Positions 14,957 to 23,103 of a stretch of 42,047 bases of DNA are shown piece by piece. A model generated the notes under the pieces. That model saw only the letters and a list, made by a program, of their open reading frames with translations. It did no database searches and was not told the origin of the DNA. Made by a program: the position numbers and the translations under genes. The first letter of the stretch is position 1. Every line of letters begins with the position of its first letter. This DNA comes from Ideonella livida (GTDB taxonomy: Bacteria > Pseudomonadota > Gammaproteobacteria > Burkholderiales > Burkholderiaceae_C), in the NCBI RefSeq assembly GCF_010499455.1, contig NZ_JAAGOH010000035.1, forward strand, positions 1-42,047, written 5' to 3'.

Positions 14957-17041
14957 TCAGGCGCCGTGGGGCGGCAGGGCGGCACCCTCCACCAGCCCCA
15001 CCCGGCGCAGCAACTGGCTGACCTGAGTCAGGCGCTGGCCCAGGCGGACCAGCAGGTCTTGCTGCCCCTGCTCACGGCCCAGGGCCTCGGCGTAGCGGGT
15101 CTGCAGGTCGGCCAGGTCGTGCTCGCGCAGGGTCTGCAGCTTGAGCGCCAGGGTGGCCGCCTGGCGGGCCTCGGCCAGCTCCTTGTGCAGGGCTTGCTGC
15201 TGGGCCTGGGCCTGGGCTTCGGCCTGGCGCTTGTCCTCGCGCAGGGCATCCAGCTGGGTGCGTCGGGCGCCGGCCAGCTCGGTCTGCTGGCCAAGCTCGG
15301 CCTGCAAAGCGGCCTCGCGGCCGGTGGCGGCCCCCAGCTCGGCCCTCACCTGGGCCAGCAGCGTGTCCAGGGCCTGCCGGGCCTCCTGGGCTTCCTGGGC
15401 CTGGGCCTGGGTCCGCTGCAGGGCCAGGCCGCGTTGGTCGCACTCGGCCTGCAGCGCGGCCAGCTGTTCGCCGTGGCCACGCACCGCCGTGCGCAGCTCC
15501 TCGCGCAGGGCATCGAGCTGGGTGCGGCGGGCACCGGCCAGTTCGGTCTGCTGCCGGAGCTCGGCCTGCAGCGCCCGCGCACGGTCCTCGGCCTGGGCCG
15601 CGGCGGCCTGCGCCGTGTCTTGCAGGGCCGCCCGCTCCTGGGTCCACTGGGCCAGCGCCTGCTCGTGCTGTCCGTGCTGCGCCAGCGCCGCCAGGGCCTG
15701 GGCCCGCAGCTCGGCCTGGGCCTGGGCCAGCGCCTGCTCAGCGGCCTGCCGGGTCTGGACCTCGGCCTGCTGGGCCTGGGCGCTGCGGGCCAGCTCCTGC
15801 TGGGTGGTGCGCAGCGTCTCACGCAGGGTGTCGAGCTGGGTGCGGCGGGCCTGGGCCAGGTCGGTCTGGCGCTTGTGCTCCGCCTGCAGGGTGGCCAACT
15901 GTTGCGCCGCCTCGGCCTGGGCCAGGTCGGTCTGGCGCTTGTGCTCCGCCTGCAGGGTGGCCAGCTGTTGCGCCGCCTCGGCCTGGGCCAGGTCGGTCTG
16001 GCGCTTGTGCTCCGCCTGCAGGGTGGCCAGCTGTTGCGCCGCCTCGGCCTGCGCCTGGTCGAGCTGCTGGCGCGCCTGGGCCTGCTGCTGCGCCAGGTCC
16101 TGGGCCATGGCGGCCTGCAGGCGCAGGGTGATGGCCTCGGCCTGCTCACGCAGCGCGGCCTCTTGCGACTGGGCGGCGGCCTGGGCCGCGGCCTCCAGCG
16201 CCTGGGCCAGGGCCAGGGGTTGCTGGGCCTGCTGCGCCCGCAGTTGCCGGCGCAGCTCGTCGAGCTGGTCGCGACGCCCCTGGGCCAGGCGGGTCTGTTC
16301 TTGCAGCTCGGCCTGCAGGCGCTGCTGCTCGGCCTGCAGGGCCTGCTCACGCGACTGGGCCTGGCCCAGTGCCTCGCGCAGCGGGTCGAACACCAGCAGC
16401 TGCATGGGCTGCAGCCGGTCCTGGCCCGCGGCGACCAGGCGGGAGGAGAAGGCCAGGGTCTGCAGCTGCTCGCCGGCCGGGGTGTCGGGCTCGGACCAGC
16501 CGGTCACCAGCACGGCGCCAAAGGGACGCAGCAGCGCCGGCGGCAGGCTGGCCAGCAGGGCATGGGCCTGGCCCGGCAGGTCCAGCACCAGCAGGTGTTC
16601 GCGCCCCGGCGTAGGGGCCAGCAGGCCCTGCCCGGCCAGGCGGTGCAGGAGCTGGACCAGGGCCACGGTGGGCACCTCACGCTGCTCGACGGTGCGCAGG
16701 CTGGGGTAGTGGTGCTCAGCACCGGGCAGGGCCAGGGGGCCGTTGAGGCGGCGCAGGTTGTGGCGCCGCCAGGTGTGGCGGCCGCCGTCGGCACTGACCA
16801 CCTCGGGCAACAGTTGCAGCCGGGTGGCGGACTGGGCAGGGTCGCGGGCGGCCTCGCGCAGGGCATCACGCAGGTCGGCGCCAGTGTCGGCGTCGCCTTC
16901 CAGCAGCAGCAGCTGGCGGGGGTGGTGGCGCGGGTCGGTGCCCAGGTAGTCCTGGAGCACGGCGCCGTCCCCGGCACCCAGGTGCAGCACGGTGCCCGGC
17001 AGGGCCGGCAGGGCGGCCAGGCAGTCGGCCAGATGGGTCAT
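14957..17041 (-). CDS. Methyltransferase-like head fused to a long coiled coil
   Basis: The product is 694 residues from the ATG at 17041, which has AGAGG seven bases upstream; an earlier in-frame start would add 18 poorly coding residues. Residues 1-235 resemble an FkbM-like Rossmann methyltransferase: TVLHLGAGDGAVLQDYLG gives motif I, RQLLLLEGD an acidic strand end, and VEQREVPTVALVQLLHRL a late helix. From about 240 to the end it is almost only Ala, Gln, Leu, Glu and Arg in heptad-like order, a coiled coil of some 450 residues. It includes three tandem near-identical 22-residue units (EAAQQLATLQAEHKRQTDLA). Further degenerate copies of ARRTQLDALRE occur. No signal peptide or membrane helix is seen, so it is probably a cytosolic scaffold at the membrane. 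The pairing with another coiled-coil protein upstream is notable. Confidence 0.75.
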   Translation of the reverse strand: MTHLADCLAALPALPGTVLHLGAGDGAVLQDYLGTDPRHHPRQLLLLEGDADTGADLRDALREAARDPAQSATRLQLLPEVVSADGGRHTWRRHNLRRLNGPLALPGAEHHYPSLRTVEQREVPTVALVQLLHRLAGQGLLAPTPGREHLLVLDLPGQAHALLASLPPALLRPFGAVLVTGWSEPDTPAGEQLQTLAFSSRLVAAGQDRLQPMQLLVFDPLREALGQAQSREQALQAEQQRLQAELQEQTRLAQGRRDQLDELRRQLRAQQAQQPLALAQALEAAAQAAAQSQEAALREQAEAITLRLQAAMAQDLAQQQAQARQQLDQAQAEAAQQLATLQAEHKRQTDLAQAEAAQQLATLQAEHKRQTDLAQAEAAQQLATLQAEHKRQTDLAQARRTQLDTLRETLRTTQQELARSAQAQQAEVQTRQAAEQALAQAQAELRAQALAALAQHGQHEQALAQWTQERAALQDTAQAAAAQAEDRARALQAELRQQTELAGARRTQLDALREELRTAVRGHGEQLAALQAECDQRGLALQRTQAQAQEAQEARQALDTLLAQVRAELGAATGREAALQAELGQQTELAGARRTQLDALREDKRQAEAQAQAQQQALHKELAEARQAATLALKLQTLREHDLADLQTRYAEALGREQGQQDLLVRLGQRLTQVSQLLRRVGLVEGAALPPHGA
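15851..16048 (-). repeat. Three tandem 66-base direct repeats inside the coiled-coil gene
   Basis: Copies lie at 15851-15916, 15917-15982 and 15983-16048. Copies two and three are identical and copy one differs by a single base (CCAACTG against CCAGCTG). Each encodes 22 residues, roughly three heptads, so copy-number change keeps the frame and the coiled-coil register. The near-identity at synonymous sites points to recent duplication or ongoing homogenisation. Confidence 0.95.
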
Positions 17042-17105
17042 GGCGGAACCTCTTGCGTGGGCGGTGGGGGCGTCGGCAGGGGGGCGGGTGGACACGCCAG
17101 GCCGC

Positions 17106-19979
17106 TCAGTGGGTCAGCCAGGGGGCGGTGCGCTGGGGCCGCCCCAGCAGGCTGCCCACCACCTGGCGGATGCGGCTGGCGCGCCACAGCCCGCGGACCT
17201 GCTCGGGCAGGCCGGCGGCGGCCTGGGCCAGGCGGTCGCGCGGCCAAGCGGCGGGCAGCTGCTGGTCGGCGGCCTGGCGCAGCACGGCCGGCAGGCAGGC
17301 CAATAGGCCGAACATCAGGTCGCGTTCGCTGCGGCCCAGGCGCTCCCAGGCCGCTTGGCGGTCGGCCAGGTCGGGCCCCTGCGACAGGGGCAGGGTCACA
17401 CCGTCCAGGGGCAGGCCCTGGGCGTCCAGGGGCCAGCCCACCAGAGGGAGCACAGGACCGTGCTCGGTCTCGGTGGCCAGCAGCTCCAGGCGCGAGTCCT
17501 CCAGCCGACCGTCGCGCAGCTGGCCCACCTGCCAGCGCAGGCGCAGCAGGGGCAGTTGCTGGCCCGCGCAGGCCACCGGGCCAAAGCGCAGCATCAGGCT
17601 GACGTCGGAACCCTCACCAGGCACGGCCTGCAGTTGAACCCCGTCGTAGTGCAGGCGAGGGGGCAGTTCGCGCAACTCGCGGGTGAGGCGGCGCACGGCC
17701 AGCAGCCAGCGCGGCGCACAGGCCCGGCCGGCCTGACGCAGGGCATCCTCCACCCAGCCGGTCAAGGCATGCAACAGGGCCCAATCGCGGGCGCCCAGGG
17801 CGTCGATGTGGCTGCGGCTGACCTCATCGGCGGGGATGAGCATCATGAAGGGCCGTCCGGCCTCCTCGCCGTCGTCCTGCCAGTGCTGGAACAGGGGGTC
17901 GGCGCCGGCCTCGCGGAAGACGACGAAGCCGGCATGGCCATGGTGCTCGACCAGGCGCAGGTGGACGGCGTCCCAGTGGGTGCCCGCGGGCTCGGCCAGG
18001 CGCACACCGCGCAGCGTGAGCTGCAGCTCGCGGTGCGGCGGGGTGTCGCGTTCGGCTTGCAGCTCCACCCGGTCGATGAGCAGGCGCAGGGCGCCGGTCC
18101 AGGGGTTGTGGGCGGCGGCGGCGGCGGCCAGGGCGGACTCCTGGCAGTAGGTCTGGTAGGCAAACTCCAGCTCCTCCTGCACGTGGTGAAGCTGCTGCAG
18201 GACCACCGCGCCGTCGCGGTGCGCCGCCTCCAGGCGCAGCGTCAGGGCCTGCTGGTCGTGCAGGGCCTGGGCCTGGCTGGCGGCGGCCTCGTCCCGCTGG
18301 CGTCGCAAGGCCTGGCATTCGGCCTCCAGCCCCGCCCTGTCGGCCTGCCAGCGCACCTGCGCGGCATCCGCCGCCTGCCGGGCTTGCGCTTCGGCATGGC
18401 GCTCATGCGCTGCCAGCGCGCGCTCAACGGCCTGGGCCTGCGCCACAGCACCTTGATGCTGGGTTTGAACCTCCTGGAGCTGCACCTGCAGCGCCTGCAG
18501 CTCCGCAGCCAGCTGGTGCCGCTGGGCCTGCAGGTCCGCCTGCACCAGGGCGGTGGCCTCCCGCTCCTCGGCCCAGGCCTGGGCCTGCTCCTCATGCTCG
18601 ACCTGCACCAGGGCGAGCTGCTCGACGAGCTGGCCGTGGTCGCCCACCAGGGCCTGGGCCCGGTCCTGCCACTGGCGGCCCAGGGCCTGTGCGCCTTCCA
18701 GGGCCTCGGTCAGGCGGGCCACCTGGGCCCGGGCTTGGTCCAGCTGGGCCTGCAGGCGCTCAAGGCGCTCGCTTTGGGCCTGGCCTTGGGCCTGGGCCAG
18801 GGTCTGGGCCTCATGCCGGGCCTGGGCATGGGCCTGGTGGGCCTCTTCCAGTCGGGCATGGGCCTGGGCGAGATCGGCCTGGGCCGCCTGGCTGGTCTGC
18901 CGCAGTTCGGCCAGGCCCTGACGGGTGCTGCGCAGTTCGGCCTCCAGGGCCTGGCGGGCCGTGGCTTCGCGGGCACGCTCGGCCAGCTCGCGGGCGGTCC
19001 AGGCCTGTTCGCGGGCCTGCAGCTCTTCGCGCAGGGCCTGCAACTGCTCGACCAGGCGCTGCTGCTCACGCTGGTGCTGGCCCTGGGTCTGGGCCAGGCG
19101 CTCGGCATGGGCCTGCCCCTGGGCCAGCGCCTCCTGGGCGGCCTGGGCCAGACCGGCTTGCAGCCGCGGCACCTCGGCCAGGGCCTGGCGCAGGGTGCTC
19201 AGGGTGCGGGCGGCCTCGGCCTGCTCCTGCGGACGCAGCGGGCGCAGGCCCAGCCAGGGGTCGGCGGCCTCGGACAGGGGCTGGCAGCAGGCGCTGAGCT
19301 CCTCGTACAGGCGCTGCGCGGCACGGTCGGCCCCCACCAGGGCCTGGGCCAGCGCGCGGCACAGCGGATCGTCGGGCGGCACCGGGACGCTGGGGCCGGC
19401 CTGCGCGGCATGGCCCAGCAGCCGGCTGATGCAGGCGGCAGCCTCCGCAGACTGCCGCAGCGCGGCGGGCAGGTCCAGCAGGAGGCAGGCCTGGGGGTGG
19501 GCCTGCACGTGGCGCAGCAGCCGGGTGGCACCATCGCGCCAGGCGCTGAGCCAGTGGTGGGGCTGCGGCGCCCGACCGGCGGCCAGGTCGGTGGCCAGGG
19601 CCTGCACGGGGTTGTCCAGCAGCAGCAACCAACGGGCCTGGGGCCAGGCGTGGGCCTGGGCCTCCAGGTTGAAGCAGCCGCCGTCCAGGTGCATCCAGGC
19701 CGGTGGCTGGGGGGGGGCAGGCTCCCGGGCACCGGTGCCGGCGGTGGCCGCGATGTCGGCCACCAGCGTGTGCAGGCGGCGCAGGGTGTCGGCGCCGGGT
19801 CGCGCCGCCGCCTCCAGGGCGGCCGGAGTGGGCAGTGCCCCGGCCAGGCCAGCCTCGGCCTGGAAGGCGTCCAGGGCGGCCTGCAGGGGGTGGTCGGGCT
19901 GGCGAGCCACCAGCTGCCCGCAGCGTGCCGCGGTGGGGCCGAAGGGGGTGCCCAGGAGGATCAGCAGGGGGGTGGTCAT
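17106..19979 (-). CDS. Large coiled-coil protein with sulfotransferase-like head and unknown C-terminal domain
   Basis: The product is 957 residues. The head (1-230) begins TTPLLILLGTPFGPTAARCG, placed like a P-loop but without the Lys/Thr of a true Walker or PAPS loop. It goes on with ARWLLLLDNPVQALATDLAAG and HHWLSAWRDGATRLLRH, then ACLLLDLPAALRQ, in the same order as the 3'-phosphate and later motifs of sulfotransferases. D-N-P replaces the usual R-x-P, so it is probably inactive. Residues about 260-650 form a long Ala/Gln/Glu/Leu coiled coil. Residues about 655-957 are globular, with NPWTGALRLLIDRVEL, a FVVFREAGADPLFQHW stretch and GRPFMMLIPADEV. I know no family for this part. No export signal is seen. 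It lies 64 bases upstream of the other coiled-coil gene and 61 bases downstream of a GT4 gene. Confidence 0.7.
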   Translation of the reverse strand: MTTPLLILLGTPFGPTAARCGQLVARQPDHPLQAALDAFQAEAGLAGALPTPAALEAAARPGADTLRRLHTLVADIAATAGTGAREPAPPQPPAWMHLDGGCFNLEAQAHAWPQARWLLLLDNPVQALATDLAAGRAPQPHHWLSAWRDGATRLLRHVQAHPQACLLLDLPAALRQSAEAAACISRLLGHAAQAGPSVPVPPDDPLCRALAQALVGADRAAQRLYEELSACCQPLSEAADPWLGLRPLRPQEQAEAARTLSTLRQALAEVPRLQAGLAQAAQEALAQGQAHAERLAQTQGQHQREQQRLVEQLQALREELQAREQAWTARELAERAREATARQALEAELRSTRQGLAELRQTSQAAQADLAQAHARLEEAHQAHAQARHEAQTLAQAQGQAQSERLERLQAQLDQARAQVARLTEALEGAQALGRQWQDRAQALVGDHGQLVEQLALVQVEHEEQAQAWAEEREATALVQADLQAQRHQLAAELQALQVQLQEVQTQHQGAVAQAQAVERALAAHERHAEAQARQAADAAQVRWQADRAGLEAECQALRRQRDEAAASQAQALHDQQALTLRLEAAHRDGAVVLQQLHHVQEELEFAYQTYCQESALAAAAAAHNPWTGALRLLIDRVELQAERDTPPHRELQLTLRGVRLAEPAGTHWDAVHLRLVEHHGHAGFVVFREAGADPLFQHWQDDGEEAGRPFMMLIPADEVSRSHIDALGARDWALLHALTGWVEDALRQAGRACAPRWLLAVRRLTRELRELPPRLHYDGVQLQAVPGEGSDVSLMLRFGPVACAGQQLPLLRLRWQVGQLRDGRLEDSRLELLATETEHGPVLPLVGWPLDAQGLPLDGVTLPLSQGPDLADRQAAWERLGRSERDLMFGLLACLPAVLRQAADQQLPAAWPRDRLAQAAAGLPEQVRGLWRASRIRQVVGSLLGRPQRTAPWLTH

Positions 19980-20040
19980 GGTGGGCCGGTCAAGAGTGGG
20001 GTCGTAGGGGAGCGAGGGGTCGCGCGGCGGGTGCTTGAGG

Positions 20041-21522
20041 TCAGGTGGCGCCGCGCACCACCTGCTGCAGGAAGTCCTGCCAGCGGGGCAGCAGCACCTC
20101 GGGCAGGTAGCGGCGGGCCACGGTGTCGCCGCGGGCCACCAGGGCCTGGCGCAGGACCTGGGCCTCGGGGGCCAGCAGGCGCTGCAGGCAGCGCACCTGG
20201 TCGCTCACGTCGTAAGGGTGGAAGAGCTCGCAGCCGTCGGCGAACACGTCGCGATGCACCGGGATGTCGGAGGCGGCGACGACGCCACCGCAGCGCATGG
20301 CCTCGATGCCGGAGAAGTCAAAGCCCTCGCCGAAGCTGGGGCAGACGGTGGCGCGGGCGTGGCGGTAGAGCAGGCGCAGCTCGGCGGCGGGCACGTCCTC
20401 CAGCACATGCAGGCCCCCGCGGGCCAGCCAGGGCCGGAACTTGGCGACGATGGCCTTGGCATGCCAGCCCATCATGCCCACCAGCACCAGCTGCAGCTGG
20501 GGGTGGCCGGCATGGCGCAGCTGCTCCCAGGCGGCCAGCAGGCTGAGGTGGTTCTTGCGCGGCTCGATGGTGGAGACCATCAGCAGGTAGTCCACGCCGC
20601 CGGGGCCTCGCTGCAGGGCGAAGGGGGCGGCCCCGTCGGCGAGCTGGGTGTTGCGGCGCAGGCGCAGGATGTCGGGGATGCGGTCGGCCGGGGAGTCCTC
20701 GGGGAAGTAGTGCGGCGAGACCATGTTGGGCAGGGTCACGGCCCGGGCTTCGGCCTGGGGAAACAGGCTGACGAGGTCGCGCCGGGTGGACTCGGAGACG
20801 CAGGCGAACCAGGCGCCGTCGCGCACATTGCGTCGCAGGGCGTGGTAGTGCGAGGCCTGGTGCCAGGTAGGCGCCGAGATGGTGTGCGGCATCAGCAGGG
20901 GGATGGCGTCGTGGTAGCGCACCACCAGGCGGGTGCCGGCGCTGACACGGCCGGGAAAGGGCGTCTCGGCCAGCAGCACGTCCACGCCGCGGGTGTCAAA
21001 GCGCGGGTAGAGGGCGCCCCCCAGCGGCCGGGTGGCCAGGGCGGCGCTGTGCAGGCCCACCCAGGGCATGCGGACCACGCGGTAGCCGGCGCCGGCCACC
21101 TGGGCCAGGTCCTCGGCGGGCAGGGTCTTGGCGAAGAGGCCACGCCAGAGGAAATCGCTGAAGTGGCGGGGCTCGAAGCGGTCGAGCGCGGTGCGCAGTC
21201 CGACGGCGGTGCGCAGCTGCAGGCGCACGCCGGCCAGGGCCAGGCGCAGGGCGTCGGCGGCGCGCTGGAAGCGGCCACGGTCGTTGGTGTCCTGCAGCGC
21301 GATGACCACCCGCGAGAGGCGGTGGACCTTGCGGTCCTCGCGCCAGCGGGTGGCCACCGGCGGCAGCGCAGGCGGCAGCAGGCGGTTGCTGCTTTGCAGC
21401 AGCCCGTCCACCTGCAGGCCCGGCAGGGCGGCCAGGCCACGGAAGAGCAGCCGGGTCTCCTGCGGTATGCCGGCGTGGCCGCCCAGGGCGGGCCGCAGTT
21501 CCAGAAGGATGTGGACGGTCAT
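20041..21522 (-). CDS. GT4-family glycosyltransferase
   Basis: The product is 493 residues from the ATG at 21522, which lies 10 bases after the KpsT-like stop and begins MTVHILLELRPALGGHAGIP with the Gly-rich N-terminal loop of GT-B enzymes. The donor-binding half has STIEPRKNHLSLLAAWEQL (the common EPRKN motif), LVLVGMMGW and PSFGEGFDFSGIEAM, where the two Glu residues form the EX7E motif of retaining GT4 enzymes. The middle contains VSESTRRDLVSLFP, also typical. It transfers a sugar from a nucleotide donor to the growing glycan at the cytoplasmic face of the inner membrane. Donor and linkage cannot be read from sequence. The order KpsE, KpsM, KpsT, then this gene, supports a capsule-assembly role. 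Confidence 0.92.
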   Translation of the reverse strand: MTVHILLELRPALGGHAGIPQETRLLFRGLAALPGLQVDGLLQSSNRLLPPALPPVATRWREDRKVHRLSRVVIALQDTNDRGRFQRAADALRLALAGVRLQLRTAVGLRTALDRFEPRHFSDFLWRGLFAKTLPAEDLAQVAGAGYRVVRMPWVGLHSAALATRPLGGALYPRFDTRGVDVLLAETPFPGRVSAGTRLVVRYHDAIPLLMPHTISAPTWHQASHYHALRRNVRDGAWFACVSESTRRDLVSLFPQAEARAVTLPNMVSPHYFPEDSPADRIPDILRLRRNTQLADGAAPFALQRGPGGVDYLLMVSTIEPRKNHLSLLAAWEQLRHAGHPQLQLVLVGMMGWHAKAIVAKFRPWLARGGLHVLEDVPAAELRLLYRHARATVCPSFGEGFDFSGIEAMRCGGVVAASDIPVHRDVFADGCELFHPYDVSDQVRCLQRLLAPEAQVLRQALVARGDTVARRYLPEVLLPRWQDFLQQVVRGAT

Positions 21523-21532
21523 GGGGTGGGGC

Positions 21533-22207
21533 TCAGGCGGCCAGGGCCGGGCTGCCCGGCACGGCCTGCTGGTAGAAGCGGTAGGCCTCATCCACGCTGT
21601 CAAAGCTGTGCAGACGGCCCTGGTGCAGCACGCAGGCCCGCTCGCAGTACAGGCGGATGACGTTCTCGTCGTGCGAGACGAGGATGAAGGCGCGGTCACG
21701 GCGCTTGTGGAACAGCTCGTGGTGGCAGCGGTCGTGGAAACGCTTGTCGCCCACCACCATGGCCTCGTCGATGAGGAAGCAGTCGAACTCGATGGCCATG
21801 GACAGGGCGAAGGCCAGCCGGGTCATCATGCCCATGGAGTAGCGGCCCACCGGCTCGCGCAGGTAGGCCCCCAGCTCGGTGAACTCCTCGATGAAGGGCA
21901 GCAGCGGCTGCCAGTCGACGTTGTAGACGCGGCAGATGAAACGCAGGTTGTCCAGACCGGTCAGGTGCCCCTGGAAGGCGCCACCAAACGCCAGTGGCCA
22001 GGACACACTCATGCCGCGGTGGATGTGGCCGGCGCTGGGCTGCTCGGCCCCGGCCAGCAGGCGGATGAGGGTGCTCTTGCCCGCGCCGTTGCGCCCCAGG
22101 ATGCCGACATTGCGGCCCGGGGCCAGGGACAGGTCGATGCGGTCGAGCACGGTGCGCCAGCCCTGGCGGGTGGGGTAACGCTTGGAGACCTGCTGCAGCT
22201 CGATCAT
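21533..22207 (-). CDS. kpsT: Capsule polysaccharide ABC exporter, ATP-binding subunit (KpsT-like)
   Basis: The product is 224 residues, the usual KpsT/CtrD length. The Walker A loop is GRNGAGKST at about 38-46. The signature region reads [17 protein letters not shown], the SMGM variant typical of capsule exporters rather than LSGGQ. Walker B is CFLIDEAM, and ILVSHD carries the switch histidine. It powers export of a lipid-linked capsular polysaccharide with the permease encoded 19 bases upstream. The C-terminal extension found in O-antigen Wzt (the glycan-binding domain) is absent, favouring a KpsT-type function. A start at ATG 22207 gives the canonical [12 protein letters not shown] opening. 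Confidence 0.95.
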   Translation of the reverse strand: MIELQQVSKRYPTRQGWRTVLDRIDLSLAPGRNVGILGRNGAGKSTLIRLLAGAEQPSAGHIHRGMSVSWPLAFGGAFQGHLTGLDNLRFICRVYNVDWQPLLPFIEEFTELGAYLREPVGRYSMGMMTRLAFALSMAIEFDCFLIDEAMVVGDKRFHDRCHHELFHKRRDRAFILVSHDENVIRLYCERACVLHQGRLHSFDSVDEAYRFYQQAVPGSPALAA

Positions 22208-22226
22208 GGACGTGCGCCCCCGGGCC

Positions 22227-23087
22227 TCAGGGGGCCTGCACCCGGCGCGCGGCGCTGCGCACCAGCAGCAGGCCGGCCAGGGTGAGGCCCAGGTTGCAGG
22301 TGGCCATGTAGGCCAGGTCATGGTGGGTGCGCACCACCGCACCGAAGAAGCCTTCGCGCATGTATTCCACCCCGTGGATCATGGGCAGCCAGGCCACCAC
22401 GTTGCGGGCAGCCGGCGGCAGCCAGTCGAGCATGAAGGCCGCACCGGAGAAGGGAAACATCAGGTACGAAACGGGGTGCCACAGCCGGTCGACCAGCTCG
22501 CTGTGGGCACAGGCCGCCCCCACGGTGGTGGCCAGGGCGCCGCCAAACCAGCACAGCATCAGCCAGCCGCACACCACGGCCAGCGGGTCGCGCGGGGGCT
22601 GGGCCAAGCCCAGCCCGGTAAACAGCAGCACCAGCACCAGGAAGGAGGCGGTGACGCCCGCCAGCTCCAACAGCAGGCGGGCGATGAAGACGTCCAGCAC
22701 CTGCACATTGCGGTGGTAGAGCAGGTTGAAGTTCTCGCCGATGGCGCGGTTGCAGCGGCCGACCGCGTTGCGCCAGGACAGCACCGAGCTGTAGCCGGTG
22801 ATGGCAAAGACGGTGATGGGCAGGCTGGAGTGGGCGTGCATGCTGGTGGCGGTCCACAGCGCGGTGACGCCGACGGTGAACAACATGGGCTCGCCCACCA
22901 GCCACAGCACGCCCAGGTTCTCACGGCCGAAGCGGGTGATGACCTCGCGCAGCATGAGCGCGCGCAGGATGCGCCACTGCACCCGCAGGTGGTCGCCCAG
23001 GCCGCAAGGCACCGGGCGACGGGAACGGCCGAGAACGGGCGTGGGCGCGCCCGGCACGGCGGGGTGGGCGGGCATGGCGGGGGACAT
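22227..23087 (-). CDS. kpsM: Capsule polysaccharide ABC exporter, permease subunit (KpsM-like)
   Basis: The product is 286 residues from the ATG at 23087 (GGGAG eight bases upstream). An alternative ATG at 23114 adds nine residues and overlaps the end of the KpsE-like gene by 11 bases. The ABC-2 permease signature [20 protein letters not shown] is followed by about six membrane helices ([83 protein letters not shown]). It moves the capsular chain across the inner membrane with the KpsT-like ATPase. The closest relatives are KpsM, CtrC and BexB. Gene order matches known group 2/3 capsule loci, although KpsD/Wza-type outer-membrane and KpsC/KpsS genes are not in the window. Confidence 0.93.
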   Translation of the reverse strand: MSPAMPAHPAVPGAPTPVLGRSRRPVPCGLGDHLRVQWRILRALMLREVITRFGRENLGVLWLVGEPMLFTVGVTALWTATSMHAHSSLPITVFAITGYSSVLSWRNAVGRCNRAIGENFNLLYHRNVQVLDVFIARLLLELAGVTASFLVLVLLFTGLGLAQPPRDPLAVVCGWLMLCWFGGALATTVGAACAHSELVDRLWHPVSYLMFPFSGAAFMLDWLPPAARNVVAWLPMIHGVEYMREGFFGAVVRTHHDLAYMATCNLGLTLAGLLLVRSAARRVQAP

Positions 23088-23103
23088 GGCGGCGGCTCCC
23101 GGC

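Noticed and set aside
15851-16048. The 66-base direct repeats as a CRISPR or other non-coding array
   Set aside because: They abut without spacers, keep the frame of a coiled-coil gene and encode heptad-like sequence.
14942-20546. Very long open frames on the plus strand opposite the two coiled-coil genes, one over 1000 codons
   Set aside because: They are Leu/Gly/Gln-rich mirror images of Ala/Gln-rich coiled-coil codons on the minus strand in high-GC DNA. They have no domains, no ribosome-binding sites and cross several real gene boundaries.
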